A stretch of 64,000 nt of DNA from Rhizobiales bacterium UBA3584 (GCA_002375765.1 DFMV01000021.1:34347-98346); one strand, 5' to 3'; positions 37,268 to 47,149 are shown, counted from the stretch's first letter. Program-made: numbers and translations. The notes: generated from the letters alone by a model not told the origin.

Positions 37268-37741
37268 AAAGTGATGTCCCCAGGCGCAAGAGTTTACGCT
37301 GCTGGCAGCGGGTCCACTCCTTTGTGCCGGGAAAATGAAAACCGCGCCGCCAACTTAACGTTAGCGGATAATGGTGCAGCCAATAATGCAGATCAGGCCA
37401 TTGGTTTTCATGGCGGGCACAATGGACGGGAACAAAAGCCAAATCAAGCATGAAAATAGGGGCGGCGCCGACACGCCACCCCTAGAACGGAGACCTTGGA
37501 GTTTAGTCAGAAAGTGTATGCCACCCGTGGCCGGATGGACCGGAACCACTGCCCGTGTTCCGATACTTGAGACTGGCACGGTAAACCCGCCGCGACCATA
37601 CCGATCACGGAAAGTTTTAGAGCGCCGCTCTTTTGACGGCCGCCAAGCCTGCAGCAAGGCCGAGTACGCCAACTCCTACCGAGCCAACGCGCAGCAGTTC
37701 GTCCCGCACGCCGTCAGCAACTCGCCAATGCCGCTTTATGC
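37268..37741. other. Intergenic region without a confident gene; possible decayed coding end
   Basis: 474 bases between cysS and the FAA hydrolase, both leftward. On the minus strand a reading frame ends ..GQWFRSIRPRVAYTF with TGA at 37507-37509. An end in Phe after an aromatic pattern resembles the last beta strand of outer-membrane proteins. A GC-rich hairpin (37458-37483) follows 24 bases later. No upstream frame extends it, so it may be a remnant, or chance. Another 103-codon frame here lacks a start signal. No tRNA or known RNA was recognised. Confidence 0.35.
37458..37483 (-). terminator. Hairpin downstream of the FAA hydrolase gene
   Basis: On the minus strand AGGGGTGGC pairs with GCCGCCCCT (one G-U) across an 8-base loop and is followed by ATTTTC, a plausible weak terminator 258 bases past the hydrolase stop. 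Confidence 0.5.
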
Positions 37742-38761
37742 CTACCGTCCCTCGGCCGACGCCAACAGCTTCACCACTTGTTCGATCGAACCGAAAACAG
37801 ACCGGTTGTCAGCATCCACCGCGTTGATCCGCACGATGTCGCCAAGAGCCAGGAAAGGCGTGCGCGCTTTGCCGATTTTGCTTTTTTCCGCGGTCCGCGC
37901 TTCAGCGATGCAACCAAAGCCGATGCCGTCATGCTTGAGCGGCAATATTTCGTCGTGGGCGTTGGCGACGGTTCCTGACCCGATGATGGTGCCGACACCG
38001 AGCTCGCGCGTCTGCGCGGCTGTGACGATCAGGTCGGCGAAATCGAACCGCATGTCCTTGCCGGCATTGGGTTGGCCATAAAGGCTGTTGTTGACGTGCA
38101 CGCGCACCTTGAGGTGCAACCGGTTATCCTTCCAGCTTTCGCCAAGTTCGTCGGGGGTCACAAATATCGGGGCGAAGCTGGTGGCGGGCTTGGCGTGGAA
38201 AAATCCGAACCCGTTCTGAAGGTCGTCGAGGACCAGCCGGCGCAGCGAAACGTCGTTACATATCCCGATCAGCCGAATGGCAGCGCTGGCAACCTCCCGG
38301 CTCGGACGCATCGGCACATGGCCGGTGACCACGACCACTTCCGCCTCGAAATCGACGGCAAGGCCATCCTCGGGCACGACAATCGGCCCGGTGGGCGCGA
38401 CGAAACTGTCCGAACCGCCCTGATACATAAGCGGGCGCTCGTTCTGCAGCTCCTCGTCGCGACTGCCCTTGAGGGTGCGAACCCGGTCGAGATGCACCAT
38501 GTAGCCCGAGCCGTCGATCCACTGATAAGCGCGAGGCAGCGGCGCCAGCGCTTCGCGAGGGTCGAACGGCATGCCGGCGATCTCGCCATTATTGAGCTGG
38601 TCGCTGACGGCACGCAAAATTGGCGCACAGCGCTCCCACTCGTCGAGTGCGTCCTGCAGGTTGGACGCTATGCGCCCAGCAGATGCGAAACGGGCAAGGT
38701 CTTTCGAGACGATAACCAGATGTCCGTCGGGACGACCGTTGCGCAGCGTGGCGAGTTTCAT
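37742..38761 (-). CDS. Fumarylacetoacetate hydrolase family protein
   Basis: 339 residues of the FAH superfamily. N-terminal lobe (about 1-75) begins MKLATLRNGRPDGHLVIVSKDL; the catalytic lobe has FEAEVVVVTGHVPMRPS with the metal-binding acidic residues, LVLDDLQNGFGFFHAKPATSFAPIF and GSGTVANAHDE. The layout resembles FAH-type hydrolases of aromatic catabolism, but true fumarylacetoacetase usually exceeds 400 residues. No hmgA or maiA neighbour is present, so the substrate stays open. Confidence 0.88.
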   Translation of the reverse strand: MKLATLRNGRPDGHLVIVSKDLARFASAGRIASNLQDALDEWERCAPILRAVSDQLNNGEIAGMPFDPREALAPLPRAYQWIDGSGYMVHLDRVRTLKGSRDEELQNERPLMYQGGSDSFVAPTGPIVVPEDGLAVDFEAEVVVVTGHVPMRPSREVASAAIRLIGICNDVSLRRLVLDDLQNGFGFFHAKPATSFAPIFVTPDELGESWKDNRLHLKVRVHVNNSLYGQPNAGKDMRFDFADLIVTAAQTRELGVGTIIGSGTVANAHDEILPLKHDGIGFGCIAEARTAEKSKIGKARTPFLALGDIVRINAVDADNRSVFGSIEQVVKLLASAEGR

Positions 38762-38885
38762 AAGTGGATAAGACCGGAAGTGATTGGCATTGGCCGCTAA
38801 GATGGCTCATACCTTGGCACAGTTAAAGCCTTGCGTTGAGACAAAAGCCTGATAAGCGGATTGCGATGGTCGCAGCGGGCATTTC

Positions 38886-40013
38886 ATGGACGGTATGATT
38901 TCAGTTCGTTGTTCTTTTGCCGGGTCGGTGCGCCTGCTGATTGCCCTTCTGGCATCTCTTGCCTTCATTTTTGCCGATATGTCCGCCGCGATGGCGCAGA
39001 ATCAGAATTGCGGCCAGATCACCGCCATCCTGCGCGGCATCGAGCGCAACCAGATGTTTCAGAGCTTCAACGGTATCGTGCGCGAACTCCAGAACCGCCA
39101 GGTCGAGGTGAGGCAGGCAGAAAGCCAGTGGAGCGCGTCAGGCTGCCAGCAAATTCTCAATGCCGGACAGGCGCTATCGGGTCAGTGCCAGTCGATCGCC
39201 CGTTCGATTACTCTGGGCCGCAGCCAGGTCGAACAGCTGACCTCTATGGCCAGGGAAGGCCAGACAATGGCGCAGAACTACCAGCAGGTCATGGCCGACT
39301 ATCAGCGCTATGGCTGCGACACGGGCCAGTCTGGCGTCACCTTTGACAATGAGGGAACGCGGGGCGGCCTTCTCGACGACATCTTCGGGGGCGGATACGA
39401 CTATATCGACGGGTCCTTCAATCCATGGAGCACGCAGCAGACGCGCCGCACCGTCTGTGTACGGACGTGCGATGGTTTTTACTGGCCGATCAGCTTTTCG
39501 ACCACAGACGACTATGTTGGTCAGGACGCCATAAGGTGCCATGAGATGTGTCCGGGCACCGAGGTCGCGCTGTTTTCTTATCGCAACCCCGGGGAGGAAC
39601 CCGAAGACATGATCTCGCTCTCGGGAACGCCCTACCGGTCGATGTCTTATGCGTTCCGCTTCCGCGAAGAGATCGACACGAGCTGTTCTTGCCAGACCCG
39701 TGAAACGGTCGGAACCATCGCCCTTAACGACCAGGGCGAGCAGTCTCGGGCGGTCATTGCCTTCGGCGATCTGGAATTTCCTCTGCCCCAGCCTGACCCG
39801 CGTGGCGCCCAGCAAGTCGAGACGGTGGTAGCCGATCTGGTCTATGTGCCATTGCCGCGTCCACGCCCCAGAGCGGATGGCACCGCCGAACCTGCAATCG
39901 ATCAGCCCGATCTCCAAGGTCCGGAAATGCGGGTCGTCGCGTTTGGAGACAGAGAGGTCAGGATAGTCGGGCCAGAGACACCTTACGTCCCAGAACCGGC
40001 AGAAGCGCCTTAA
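38886..40013 (+). CDS. DUF2865 periplasmic protein
   Basis: 375 residues, N-terminal signal peptide (hydrophobic 12-35, cleaved near AMAQNQ). A coiled, Gln-rich region (about 40-150) with cysteine pairs precedes the DUF2865 core: RTVCVRTCDGFYWPISFSTT, CHEMCPGTEVALFSYR and, near 265, TSCSCQ. The C-terminus is Pro-rich. Such proteins are restricted mostly to Hyphomicrobiales and of unknown function; the many cysteines suggest disulfides. The gene ends inside gltX on the other strand (56 bases antiparallel overlap). Confidence 0.85.
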   Translation: MDGMISVRCSFAGSVRLLIALLASLAFIFADMSAAMAQNQNCGQITAILRGIERNQMFQSFNGIVRELQNRQVEVRQAESQWSASGCQQILNAGQALSGQCQSIARSITLGRSQVEQLTSMAREGQTMAQNYQQVMADYQRYGCDTGQSGVTFDNEGTRGGLLDDIFGGGYDYIDGSFNPWSTQQTRRTVCVRTCDGFYWPISFSTTDDYVGQDAIRCHEMCPGTEVALFSYRNPGEEPEDMISLSGTPYRSMSYAFRFREEIDTSCSCQTRETVGTIALNDQGEQSRAVIAFGDLEFPLPQPDPRGAQQVETVVADLVYVPLPRPRPRADGTAEPAIDQPDLQGPEMRVVAFGDREVRIVGPETPYVPEPAEAP

Positions 40014-41286
40014 GCTCGGGACCTTCGTGACTGCCGGTCAGTGCCAGACGCAGCGGCAGGAAAAGAGCCTTGCCCTTACGGCCCGATTTTTCCTTGAGAA
40101 TGCCCGTCCACTGGCCCCAGGTGGTTTCGTCCCAGGGCTCTTCGGGCAAGGTTTCCCGAGCCAGAGCGATGAAGTCCCTGTCATCGTCCGCCACGATAGG
40201 CGTGGCGTTGACAACCACCTCTTCATAGAGCGGCACAAGCTGGGAGAGCCTTGAGATGTTTTCGCGCAGCGCAAGCCATGCTGCCTCGGTCATGCCATCG
40301 AGAGGACCCAACCGCTTCTGCACCGCCACAAAATCCATGGCATGGACGATGCGTGCATTGAGGGTTTCGAGTTCGGCAGGATCGAAACGCGCCGATCCGT
40401 GCGAAATCATCGAAAATTCAAGCTTTTCAGCAATCGCATCGAGATCGGGATACGGCTCGACTGGCAGTGACGTCCCGGTGATCGACGCCATGATGGCAAC
40501 CGCCAGCGGCTCGTAGCCATCGTCGCGCAACTGGCTGATCGAGAGCGAGCCGAGGCGTTTGGAAAACCCCTGTCCTTCGGCATCCGTCAGAAGATTATGA
40601 TGGCCAAAGACCGGGGCGGCTGCTCCAAGCGCCTCGAATATCTCGATTTGCGTTCCGGTGTTGGAAACGTGGTCCTCTCCCCGGATGATATGGGTCACGC
40701 CCATATCAATATCGTCGACGACCGAGGTGAACGTATAGAGATAACTGCCATCCTCGCGGATAACCACAGGATCCGACATCGAACTCGTATTGACCGTCTG
40801 GTTGCCCTTGATGAGATCGTCAAACGTGACGGCACGTCCATCGAGCCGGAACCGCCAATGCGGCCTGCGGCCTTCGGCTTCGAGCTTTGCCTTGTCCTCT
40901 GCGGTCAGATCGAGCGCGGCGCGATCATAGATGGGTGGACGACCCAGGGCACGGGCGCGCTTGCGCTTGCGGTCGAGTTCGTCGGCCGCTTCGTAGGCTG
41001 GATAGAGCCGTCCTTCTGCAATTAGCCGGTCGCGGGCGGCATCATAGAGCGAGAGCCGATCGGACTGGCGCACCTTGAGATCGGGAACGATACCGAGCCA
41101 AGCGAGGTCCGTTTCGATCCCCGCAGCAAACTCTTCGGTCGAGCGGGCGGTGTCGGTATCGTCAAAACGCAAAATGAACTTGCCGGAATTCTTGCGCGCA
41201 AACAGCCAGTTGAGAATCAAGGGGCGGGCATTGCCCAGGTGCAGGCGACCCGTGGGCGACGGCGCATAGCGAACAACAACGCTCAT
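39958..41286 (-). CDS. gltX: Glutamate--tRNA ligase
   Basis: Class I synthetase that glutamylates tRNA-Glu (and in many alphaproteobacteria tRNA-Gln). 442 residues. ATP-site motifs: APSPTGRLHLGNAR (HIGH variant HLGN) and GFSKRLGSLSI (KMSKS variant). Segments FILRFDDTDTARS and HIIRGEDHVSNTG are typical. Many relatives carry two gltX genes; which this is cannot be told. Overlaps nadE by 4 bases upstream and the DUF2865 gene 3' end antiparallel. Confidence 0.93.
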   Translation of the reverse strand: MSVVVRYAPSPTGRLHLGNARPLILNWLFARKNSGKFILRFDDTDTARSTEEFAAGIETDLAWLGIVPDLKVRQSDRLSLYDAARDRLIAEGRLYPAYEAADELDRKRKRARALGRPPIYDRAALDLTAEDKAKLEAEGRRPHWRFRLDGRAVTFDDLIKGNQTVNTSSMSDPVVIREDGSYLYTFTSVVDDIDMGVTHIIRGEDHVSNTGTQIEIFEALGAAAPVFGHHNLLTDAEGQGFSKRLGSLSISQLRDDGYEPLAVAIMASITGTSLPVEPYPDLDAIAEKLEFSMISHGSARFDPAELETLNARIVHAMDFVAVQKRLGPLDGMTEAAWLALRENISRLSQLVPLYEEVVVNATPIVADDDRDFIALARETLPEEPWDETTWGQWTGILKEKSGRKGKALFLPLRLALTGSHEGPELKALLPVLGRKVSLARLS

Positions 41287-42953
41287 CGGGCGACACTCCC
41301 GTCACGATATCCCGAGGTAATCGGATATTTCCGTCCAATGCCGAAGGCCTTGGGCGTGAGCTTTGGCCCCGGAGCGGACTGGCGTCGCTTGAATTCGGCG
41401 ATATAGATCAGCCGCTCTATGCGTTTTACAAGTTCTGCATCGAACCCCTTAGCGACGATCTCGGCCAGCGACAGCTCCTCTTCCACCAGCGCTTCGATGA
41501 TCGCATCGAGCACCGGGTATGGCGGCAGCGAATCCTGATCGGTCTGATCGGGGCGCAGTTCGGCGCTCGGGGCCTTGGAGATGATCTCAGGTGGAATGAC
41601 CACGCCAGCCGGGCCACGCACGTCGGTTGGGTAGTAGGAATTGCGCCATTCGGCCAACCCGTAAACCTGCATCTTGAGCATATCCTTGATCGGATTGTAT
41701 GCGCCGTTCATGTCGCCATAGATCGTGGCATAGCCCACGGCCATCTCGGACTTGTTGCCGGTCGTAATAAGCAATGAGCCGAGCTTGTTGGAAACCGCCA
41801 TCAGAATGGTCCCGCGCATGCGCGACTGCAGGTTTTCCTCAGTGATATCGGGCGCATAGCCCTCAAAAACCGGCGCGAGATTTTCGTTGACCGCGTCGAC
41901 GGGCGCGCCAATCGGCACGATATCGTAGCGAACCCCAAGCGTTTCGGCACACGCCCTGGCATCGCGCAAACTGGCTTCCGAGGTGTAACGATAGGGCAGC
42001 ATCAGGCAATGAACATTTTCAGCGCCCAGCGCATCGACGGCCAGCGCCGCAACCACCGCGGAATCGATACCGCCGGACAGCCCCAATACGACCGACTTGA
42101 AACCGTTCTTGTGAACATAGTCGCGCAAGCCCAGCATCGCCGCATGCCAGGGCGCTTCGTTGACCGGGACCAGTTCGGTCACATGGCCCTTGACGCAGTG
42201 CCAGCCGGCATCGCCCTTGCGCCAGTCGGAAAGCACCATATCGGGCACGAAACTCTTGCCCTGAAAAGCCAGTGAGCCATCGACATTAATGCCGAAGCTG
42301 GCGCCATCGAACACAAGTTCGTCCTGCCCGCCGATCTGGTTGGAATAGAGCATCGGCAAGCCGGTTTCCCGCACGCGCTGGCGAACCAGTTCGAGCCGCA
42401 GGCGCTGCTTGTTGCGCCAATAGGGCGAACCATTGGGGCACAACAGGATTTCCGCACCATGCTTGGCCAGCGCCTTGCAGACCGGTTCATGCCAAACGTC
42501 CTCGCAGATCGGCACGCCGATCGACAGTCCCTTGATCGTCATCGGTTCGGGCAAGTCGCCGGCGGTGAAATAGCGTTTTTCATAAAAGACGTCGTCATTG
42601 GGCAATTCGACCTTGTTCCGCCGGTCGATGATCGCCCCATCCTCGGCCAGAACGACGCTGTTGTAGAGCTTGCCGTCGGTACTCCAGATAGTGGGGAGCA
42701 GAACCGAGACATTGAGCCCCTTCGTCGCGCGCGAAAGGGCCCTCGCTGCCTCCATCGCCTCGGTCACGAACTGGCGCTTAAAGAGCAAATCCTCGGGGAA
42801 ATAGCCGGTCAGGTAGAGTTCGGTGAACATCAGGATGTCGGCGCCCGCCGCCTCGGCCTCCGCCAACGCCTTGCGCGCGGTCGCGAGGTTTTCGGCAATC
42901 GCACCGACTTTGGGATTCAGCTGAGCGAGAGCAATGCGGAGTGTATCGGTCAC
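41283..42953 (-). CDS. nadE: Glutamine-dependent NAD+ synthetase
   Basis: Amidates nicotinate adenine dinucleotide to NAD using ammonia from glutamine. 556 residues: a nitrilase-type glutaminase domain (about 3-250; catalytic Glu in FTELYLTGYFPEDLL, Lys in RNKVELPN, Cys in VPICEDVWHEP) and an ATP-pyrophosphatase domain (about 275-550; LGLSGGIDSAVVAAL, TTGNKSEMAVGYATIYGDMNG). Coupled to gltX by an ATGA overlap. Confidence 0.95.
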   Translation of the reverse strand: MTDTLRIALAQLNPKVGAIAENLATARKALAEAEAAGADILMFTELYLTGYFPEDLLFKRQFVTEAMEAARALSRATKGLNVSVLLPTIWSTDGKLYNSVVLAEDGAIIDRRNKVELPNDDVFYEKRYFTAGDLPEPMTIKGLSIGVPICEDVWHEPVCKALAKHGAEILLCPNGSPYWRNKQRLRLELVRQRVRETGLPMLYSNQIGGQDELVFDGASFGINVDGSLAFQGKSFVPDMVLSDWRKGDAGWHCVKGHVTELVPVNEAPWHAAMLGLRDYVHKNGFKSVVLGLSGGIDSAVVAALAVDALGAENVHCLMLPYRYTSEASLRDARACAETLGVRYDIVPIGAPVDAVNENLAPVFEGYAPDITEENLQSRMRGTILMAVSNKLGSLLITTGNKSEMAVGYATIYGDMNGAYNPIKDMLKMQVYGLAEWRNSYYPTDVRGPAGVVIPPEIISKAPSAELRPDQTDQDSLPPYPVLDAIIEALVEEELSLAEIVAKGFDAELVKRIERLIYIAEFKRRQSAPGPKLTPKAFGIGRKYPITSGYRDGSVAR

Positions 42954-43033
42954 GAAATTCTATGTCCGGCAGTCATGAGAAGCGCGCCAGACTTATAGTG
43001 CGCAACGCCCGAGGGCAAGGCGGCGCAAGGCAA

Positions 43034-43059
43034 AGCCGGGCTGCGAAAACCGCCCGGCT
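43034..43059 (-). terminator. Hairpin after the porin-like gene
   Basis: AGCCGGGC at 43034-43041 and GCCCGGCT at 43052-43059 form an 8-bp stem; on the minus strand it lies 25 bases past the stop of the outer-membrane protein gene and is followed by TTTG. Confidence 0.55.
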
Positions 43060-43083
43060 CTGTCGTGATCTTATTTTGGCGTC

Positions 43084-44022
43084 CTAGAAGGTGCCGGTCA
43101 GTTCGATGACAGGGCCCCAGCGGAACAACTCCATGGTGCCTTGGGTTGTAAACCCCTGTGACACAGTCGGGTCCACCGGGTCGCGCGACTCGAAATAGGT
43201 CTCAGTTGGGCCGGTGAGATAGTAGCCGCGCACACCAGCCCTAATTGCAAAATTTTCATGTGGCTTGAAGCCAACCATGGCCTCGAGTGCGCCGCCATAG
43301 AGGTGACCGGAAATCTGTGGGGCATTGCCCTGTGTCAGGGCCGGATCGATGGAGGCAAGATCAAACGCCCCGTAAGTACCGCTAAGAGATGCGTAGGGAA
43401 TGGCCGCGGCATCAACCCGTACGTCGAACACATCGTTAAGGTCGGCACGGGCCGTCGCGCCAAGGCGCAGGCCATGAACTTCGAGCGAGTTTGGGTCACT
43501 GTTACCGCCGCCCGATTCCATAAGATAGGAGGATCGTCCCATATACGCGGATTCATTGAGATACTGGTAACCCAGGAACCCCCCGAGCGCGAAGCCTTCG
43601 GTGTTGACGGGTAGATAACCAAAGTCTCCGCCGCCATAGGCAATTGCGCCGGTCGTGGTCGTCTGCACGCCACCGCTAGTTGGTGTTTGGTAGGAATTTT
43701 CTATCGCCGCGGCATAGCCGAGATTGCCCTGAACATAGGTGTTGGTCGAACTGTCGTCGATCTTGCCGTGCACTTCGACAAAGTGACTGGAGTCGTCGGC
43801 TGTGTAATTCTGCCCGGCAATCGTCGCGCGCTGCCCGCCCATACCGTAGAAATAACGGATCCCGGCCTCGAAATCGAGGCTGTCCTCATATGGCATCATA
43901 TCGACGGGGTAGGCCGGCTTGAACACAGGCTCTTGCTGCACGCCCCAATCGGCGGCTAACGCCTGGCCGCTTGCGGCGGCAGACAAAAGACCCACGGCAA
44001 GGCCTGTGAGAAGACGCGACAT
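43084..44022 (-). CDS. Outer-membrane beta-barrel protein
   Basis: 312-residue precursor with a Sec signal (MSRLLTGLAVGLLSAAASGQ, cleaved near ALAADW), followed by alternating hydrophobic segments with many Tyr, Gly and Asn (GIRYFYGMGG, FALGGFLGYQYLNE) and a C-terminal strand ending ELTGTF, typical for insertion by the BAM machinery. No porin subfamily is recognised. ATG 44022 follows GGAGGG; a start 28 codons upstream would destroy the signal peptide. Its long upstream region begins behind the aroF terminator. Confidence 0.82.
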   Translation of the reverse strand: MSRLLTGLAVGLLSAAASGQALAADWGVQQEPVFKPAYPVDMMPYEDSLDFEAGIRYFYGMGGQRATIAGQNYTADDSSHFVEVHGKIDDSSTNTYVQGNLGYAAAIENSYQTPTSGGVQTTTTGAIAYGGGDFGYLPVNTEGFALGGFLGYQYLNESAYMGRSSYLMESGGGNSDPNSLEVHGLRLGATARADLNDVFDVRVDAAAIPYASLSGTYGAFDLASIDPALTQGNAPQISGHLYGGALEAMVGFKPHENFAIRAGVRGYYLTGPTETYFESRDPVDPTVSQGFTTQGTMELFRWGPVIELTGTF

Positions 44023-44104
44023 TGAGCCCTCCGAACGACGCGAAATAATTTCATTCGTCTTAGTTATGGGCCCGTTAGGGTTAATGTTGGCTAAATGGAA
44101 AAAC

Positions 44105-44134
44105 AAAAGGCGCTGCCCCTGGACAGCGCCTTTT
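44105..44134 (-). terminator. Terminator after class II DAHP synthase
   Basis: AAAAGGCGCTG and CAGCGCCTTTT form an 11-bp stem with an 8-base loop. On the minus strand the stem ends in TTTTGTTTTT, 24 bases past the aroF stop. Confidence 0.85.
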
Positions 44135-44158
44135 CGGATTCAACAGTATTGCGCCCTC

Positions 44159-45535
44159 TTAATACCCGACGGCCTTGGGGGTGCCATGGGTGCGCTGGCC
44201 GTGCATTTCCTCGGCAATAAGGAATGCCAATTCTAGTGCCTGGCTGGCGTTAAGGCGTGGGTCGCAATGGGTATGGTAGCGATCCGACAGCGAAGCTTCG
44301 GTCACCGCCGAAACACCGCCTGTGCACTCGGTGACATCCCGGCCCGTCATTTCCACATGCACGCCACCGGCGATGGTGCCCATTTCCCGGTGAATATCGA
44401 AGAACGACTTCACCTCGGAAAGGATGCGGTCGAACGGACGGGTCTTGTAGCCGGACGATGCCTTGACGACGTTGCCGTGCATCGGATCACAGCACCAGAC
44501 AACCGTGCGCCCTTCGGATTTGACCGTTTCGATAAGGCGGGGCAGATGCTCATTGACCTTGTCAGAACCAAACCGCGCGATCAGCGTCAGACGCCCGGCC
44601 TCGTCCTTGGGATTAAGGAGGTCCATGAGCCGCTTGAGGTCATCGGAAGACATGGATGGCCCGCACTTGACCCCGATCGGGTTGTTGATGCCGCGGAAAT
44701 ATTCGACGTGAGCATGGTCGGGATTGCGGGTCCGATCCCCGATCCAGATCATGTGACCCGAAGTGGCGTACCAATCGTTGGTGATGGAATCGCGACGTGT
44801 CATGGCCTGCTCGTAACCAAGCAGGAGCGCTTCGTGGGAGGTGAAGAACTTGGTTTCACGCAGCACTGGCGTGTTTTCCGGGCTCAGTCCAAGGGCGCCG
44901 AGAAACTCGATGGCATCATCGATTTTCTGAGCCACTTCCTCGTAGCGAGGAAACCAATTGGAATCCTTGACGAATCCCATCGTCCATTCATGGACGCGCG
45001 AGAGGTTGGCAAATCCGCCAGCGGAAAAGGCGCGCAACAGATTGAGCGTTGCCGCCGACTGCCTGTAGGCCTCGAGTTGACGGTTGGGATCAGGGATTCG
45101 CGCCTCGGGCGTAAAATCTATGCCGTTGATGATATCCCCCCTGTAAGAGGGCAACTCGACGCCGTCGATGGTCTCAGTGTCTGCCGAACGCGGCTTGGCA
45201 AACTGGCCGGCAATCCGGCCGACCTTGACCACGGGCTTGGATGCCCCGTGGGTCAGAACCACTGCCATCTGCAAGAACACACGGAAGAAATCGCGGATAT
45301 GGTCGGCGTGATGTTCAGCAAAACTTTCGGCGCAATCACCGCCCTGCAAAAGGAAGGCGCGACCTGCGGCGACCTCGGCCAGACTGGCCTTTAGGTCGCG
45401 CGCCTCGCCTGCAAAAACCAAGGGGGGAAACGAGGCGAGCCGGGCCTCGACCGATTCAAGCTCTGTCTGGCTCGGATAGGTCGGGACCTGCAGGATCGGT
45501 TTCGTCCTCCAACTGTCAGGTGTCCACGTGCTCAT
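44159..45535 (-). CDS. aroF: 3-deoxy-7-phosphoheptulonate synthase, class II
   Basis: First step of the shikimate pathway: PEP plus erythrose 4-phosphate gives DAHP. The 458 residues match the plant/Mycobacterium type: [18 protein letters not shown] at the N-terminus, [65 protein letters not shown] and [21 protein letters not shown] with metal-binding Cys/His. No separate regulatory domain. Symbol follows common usage for alphaproteobacteria; aroG is also used. Confidence 0.94.
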   Translation of the reverse strand: MSTWTPDSWRTKPILQVPTYPSQTELESVEARLASFPPLVFAGEARDLKASLAEVAAGRAFLLQGGDCAESFAEHHADHIRDFFRVFLQMAVVLTHGASKPVVKVGRIAGQFAKPRSADTETIDGVELPSYRGDIINGIDFTPEARIPDPNRQLEAYRQSAATLNLLRAFSAGGFANLSRVHEWTMGFVKDSNWFPRYEEVAQKIDDAIEFLGALGLSPENTPVLRETKFFTSHEALLLGYEQAMTRRDSITNDWYATSGHMIWIGDRTRNPDHAHVEYFRGINNPIGVKCGPSMSSDDLKRLMDLLNPKDEAGRLTLIARFGSDKVNEHLPRLIETVKSEGRTVVWCCDPMHGNVVKASSGYKTRPFDRILSEVKSFFDIHREMGTIAGGVHVEMTGRDVTECTGGVSAVTEASLSDRYHTHCDPRLNASQALELAFLIAEEMHGQRTHGTPKAVGY

Positions 45536-45660
45536 CGTTTCACTCGCTCAATAGATTGTTTGCCGCCCCGAGAAGCCGGGGAGGTCCGGCGGTTTACCAA
45601 CTACGGCACCCGCTGCCAAGTATTCTATGGTCGAACACGTCGACCGGCTTGCCCGCAAGC

Positions 45661-47040
45661 TTACGGATTGCATTTTTCGCCATCGACTACGCGATAGCTG
45701 GGCGATTTGAAGGTCACAAGTTCCTCGGCCGCGGTTGGATGTACCGCAATCGTGTGGTTGAAATCAGCCATGGTTCCGCCCATCCCCAGCGGGATGGCCA
45801 CGAGCTGGATCATCTCACCGGCCCCCGGGCCAAGAATATGACACCCCAGAATCCGGCCGGTGTCGGTTTCAGTGATGAGCTTGAGCATCATCTTTTCCTG
45901 CCGATCAGATAGCGTATTCATCATCGGGCGAAAGCGGGTCAGATAGACGTCGATCGAGCGATAGCGCTCAGCGGCATCTTCCTCGCTCATACCGACAGTG
46001 CCGATTTCCGGTTCGGAAAAGACGGCGGTGGGAATAAGATGATAGGGCACGGTGGTCGGCGTGTTGTTATAGACAGTCTGGGCAAACGCCGCCCCTTCCC
46101 GGATGGCCACGGGGGTCAGGGCCGCCCTGCCCGTCACGTCGCCAACCGCATAAATGGATGGCACCGAGGAGCGCGAATACTCGTCGACCACCACGGCACC
46201 CGTCTGGTCAAGTTGCACGCCGGCGGTATCGAGCCCAAGATCGCCCGTGTTGGGGTGACGGCCGGTGGCAAACATCACCGCGTCGAAAGTTGCTTCCTCG
46301 CCATGGGAGAACGAAACGCACACGCCCTCTCCGTCCTTGCGCAATTTCGAGATGTGATAGCCGTACCGGAACCTGACGCCCCGCTCACGGAGCGCGTCTT
46401 CGAGGCCATCGCGCACATCGTGATCGAAGCCGCGCAGGATTCTGTCCCGCCGATAGACCAGCGTCGTATCGACGCCCAATCCGGCAAAGATCGTCGCAAA
46501 CTCGACGGCTATATACCCGCCGCCTTCAATCAAAATTGTTCTGGGTAGCGATTGGAGATGGAAGGCTTCGTTTGACGTTATGCCCAGGTCGCTGCCCTCA
46601 ATGTCGGGCTTGAACGGAGCGCCGCCGGTGGCGATCAGAATTCGCTCGGCTTCCAACTGCTCCCCGGTCGAAAGCTCGACCGCGTTAGGGCCTGTCACCT
46701 TAGCTCGAGCCTTGAAGATCGTTACGCCGGAACCATCAAGCAGCGTTTCATAGATCCTTTCGAGCCGGTCAATTTCCTTGTCCTTGTTGGCCAGAAGGGT
46801 GGGCCAGTCGAATGACGCATCGACCGTCCAGCCGAAACTGGGCGCTACATCAAAAAGATCTCCGAAACGCGATGCATAAACGAAGAGCTTCTTGGGCACG
46901 CAGCCGCGGATGACGCAGGTGCCGCCGTAGCGATATTCTTCGACAATTGCGACCTTGGCACCAAGCTGGGCGGAAACCCGTGCAGCCCGCACACCTCCTG
47001 ATCCCCCACCGATCACGACCAAATCAAACTTCTCGCTCAT
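45661..47040 (-). CDS. gor: Glutathione-disulfide reductase
   Basis: Reduces glutathione disulfide with NADPH in the cytoplasm. 459 residues from ATG 47040. FAD loop GGGSGGVRAARVSAQLG, redox disulfide Cys42/Cys47 in GGTCVIRGCVPKK, NADPH loop EGGGYIAVEFATIFAGLG with downstream YRRDRIL arginines that favour NADPH, and the C-terminal catalytic HPTAAEE. An in-frame start far upstream would overlap the DUF2059 gene and is rejected. Follows rpiA and a DUF2059 gene, a conserved order in rhizobia-like genomes. Confidence 0.95.
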   Translation of the reverse strand: MSEKFDLVVIGGGSGGVRAARVSAQLGAKVAIVEEYRYGGTCVIRGCVPKKLFVYASRFGDLFDVAPSFGWTVDASFDWPTLLANKDKEIDRLERIYETLLDGSGVTIFKARAKVTGPNAVELSTGEQLEAERILIATGGAPFKPDIEGSDLGITSNEAFHLQSLPRTILIEGGGYIAVEFATIFAGLGVDTTLVYRRDRILRGFDHDVRDGLEDALRERGVRFRYGYHISKLRKDGEGVCVSFSHGEEATFDAVMFATGRHPNTGDLGLDTAGVQLDQTGAVVVDEYSRSSVPSIYAVGDVTGRAALTPVAIREGAAFAQTVYNNTPTTVPYHLIPTAVFSEPEIGTVGMSEEDAAERYRSIDVYLTRFRPMMNTLSDRQEKMMLKLITETDTGRILGCHILGPGAGEMIQLVAIPLGMGGTMADFNHTIAVHPTAAEELVTFKSPSYRVVDGEKCNP

Positions 47041-47094
47041 GGATCCCCGCGCCGCTGCTGTGTTGACGGAACGATATAGGCGCCCGGTGAACAC

Positions 47095-47125
47095 AAAAAA
47101 ACCCCCGTCCTGCCAGACGGGGGTT
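47095..47125 (-). terminator. Terminator after the DUF2059 gene
   Basis: AACCCCCGTC (47100-47109) and GACGGGGGTT (47116-47125) form a perfect 10-bp stem; on the minus strand it is followed by TTTTTT, 24 bases past the DUF2059 stop. Confidence 0.9.
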
Positions 47126-47149
47126 AAATCAAAGATGCAGATACCGATC

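Noticed and set aside
37386-37451. Short frame MKTNGLICIIGCTIIR before cysS as a cysteine-codon attenuation leader
   Set aside because: It has two Cys codons, but no ribosome site and no convincing terminator/antiterminator pair before cysS.
44040-44090. CtrA-like site (TTAA-N7-TAAA) before the porin-like gene
   Set aside because: Only one half matches the TTAA-N7-TTAA consensus; such partial matches are expected by chance.
43084-44106. 28-codon longer start of the outer-membrane protein
   Set aside because: It would place a polar segment before a perfect signal peptide, and the inner ATG has the GGAGGG ribosome site.
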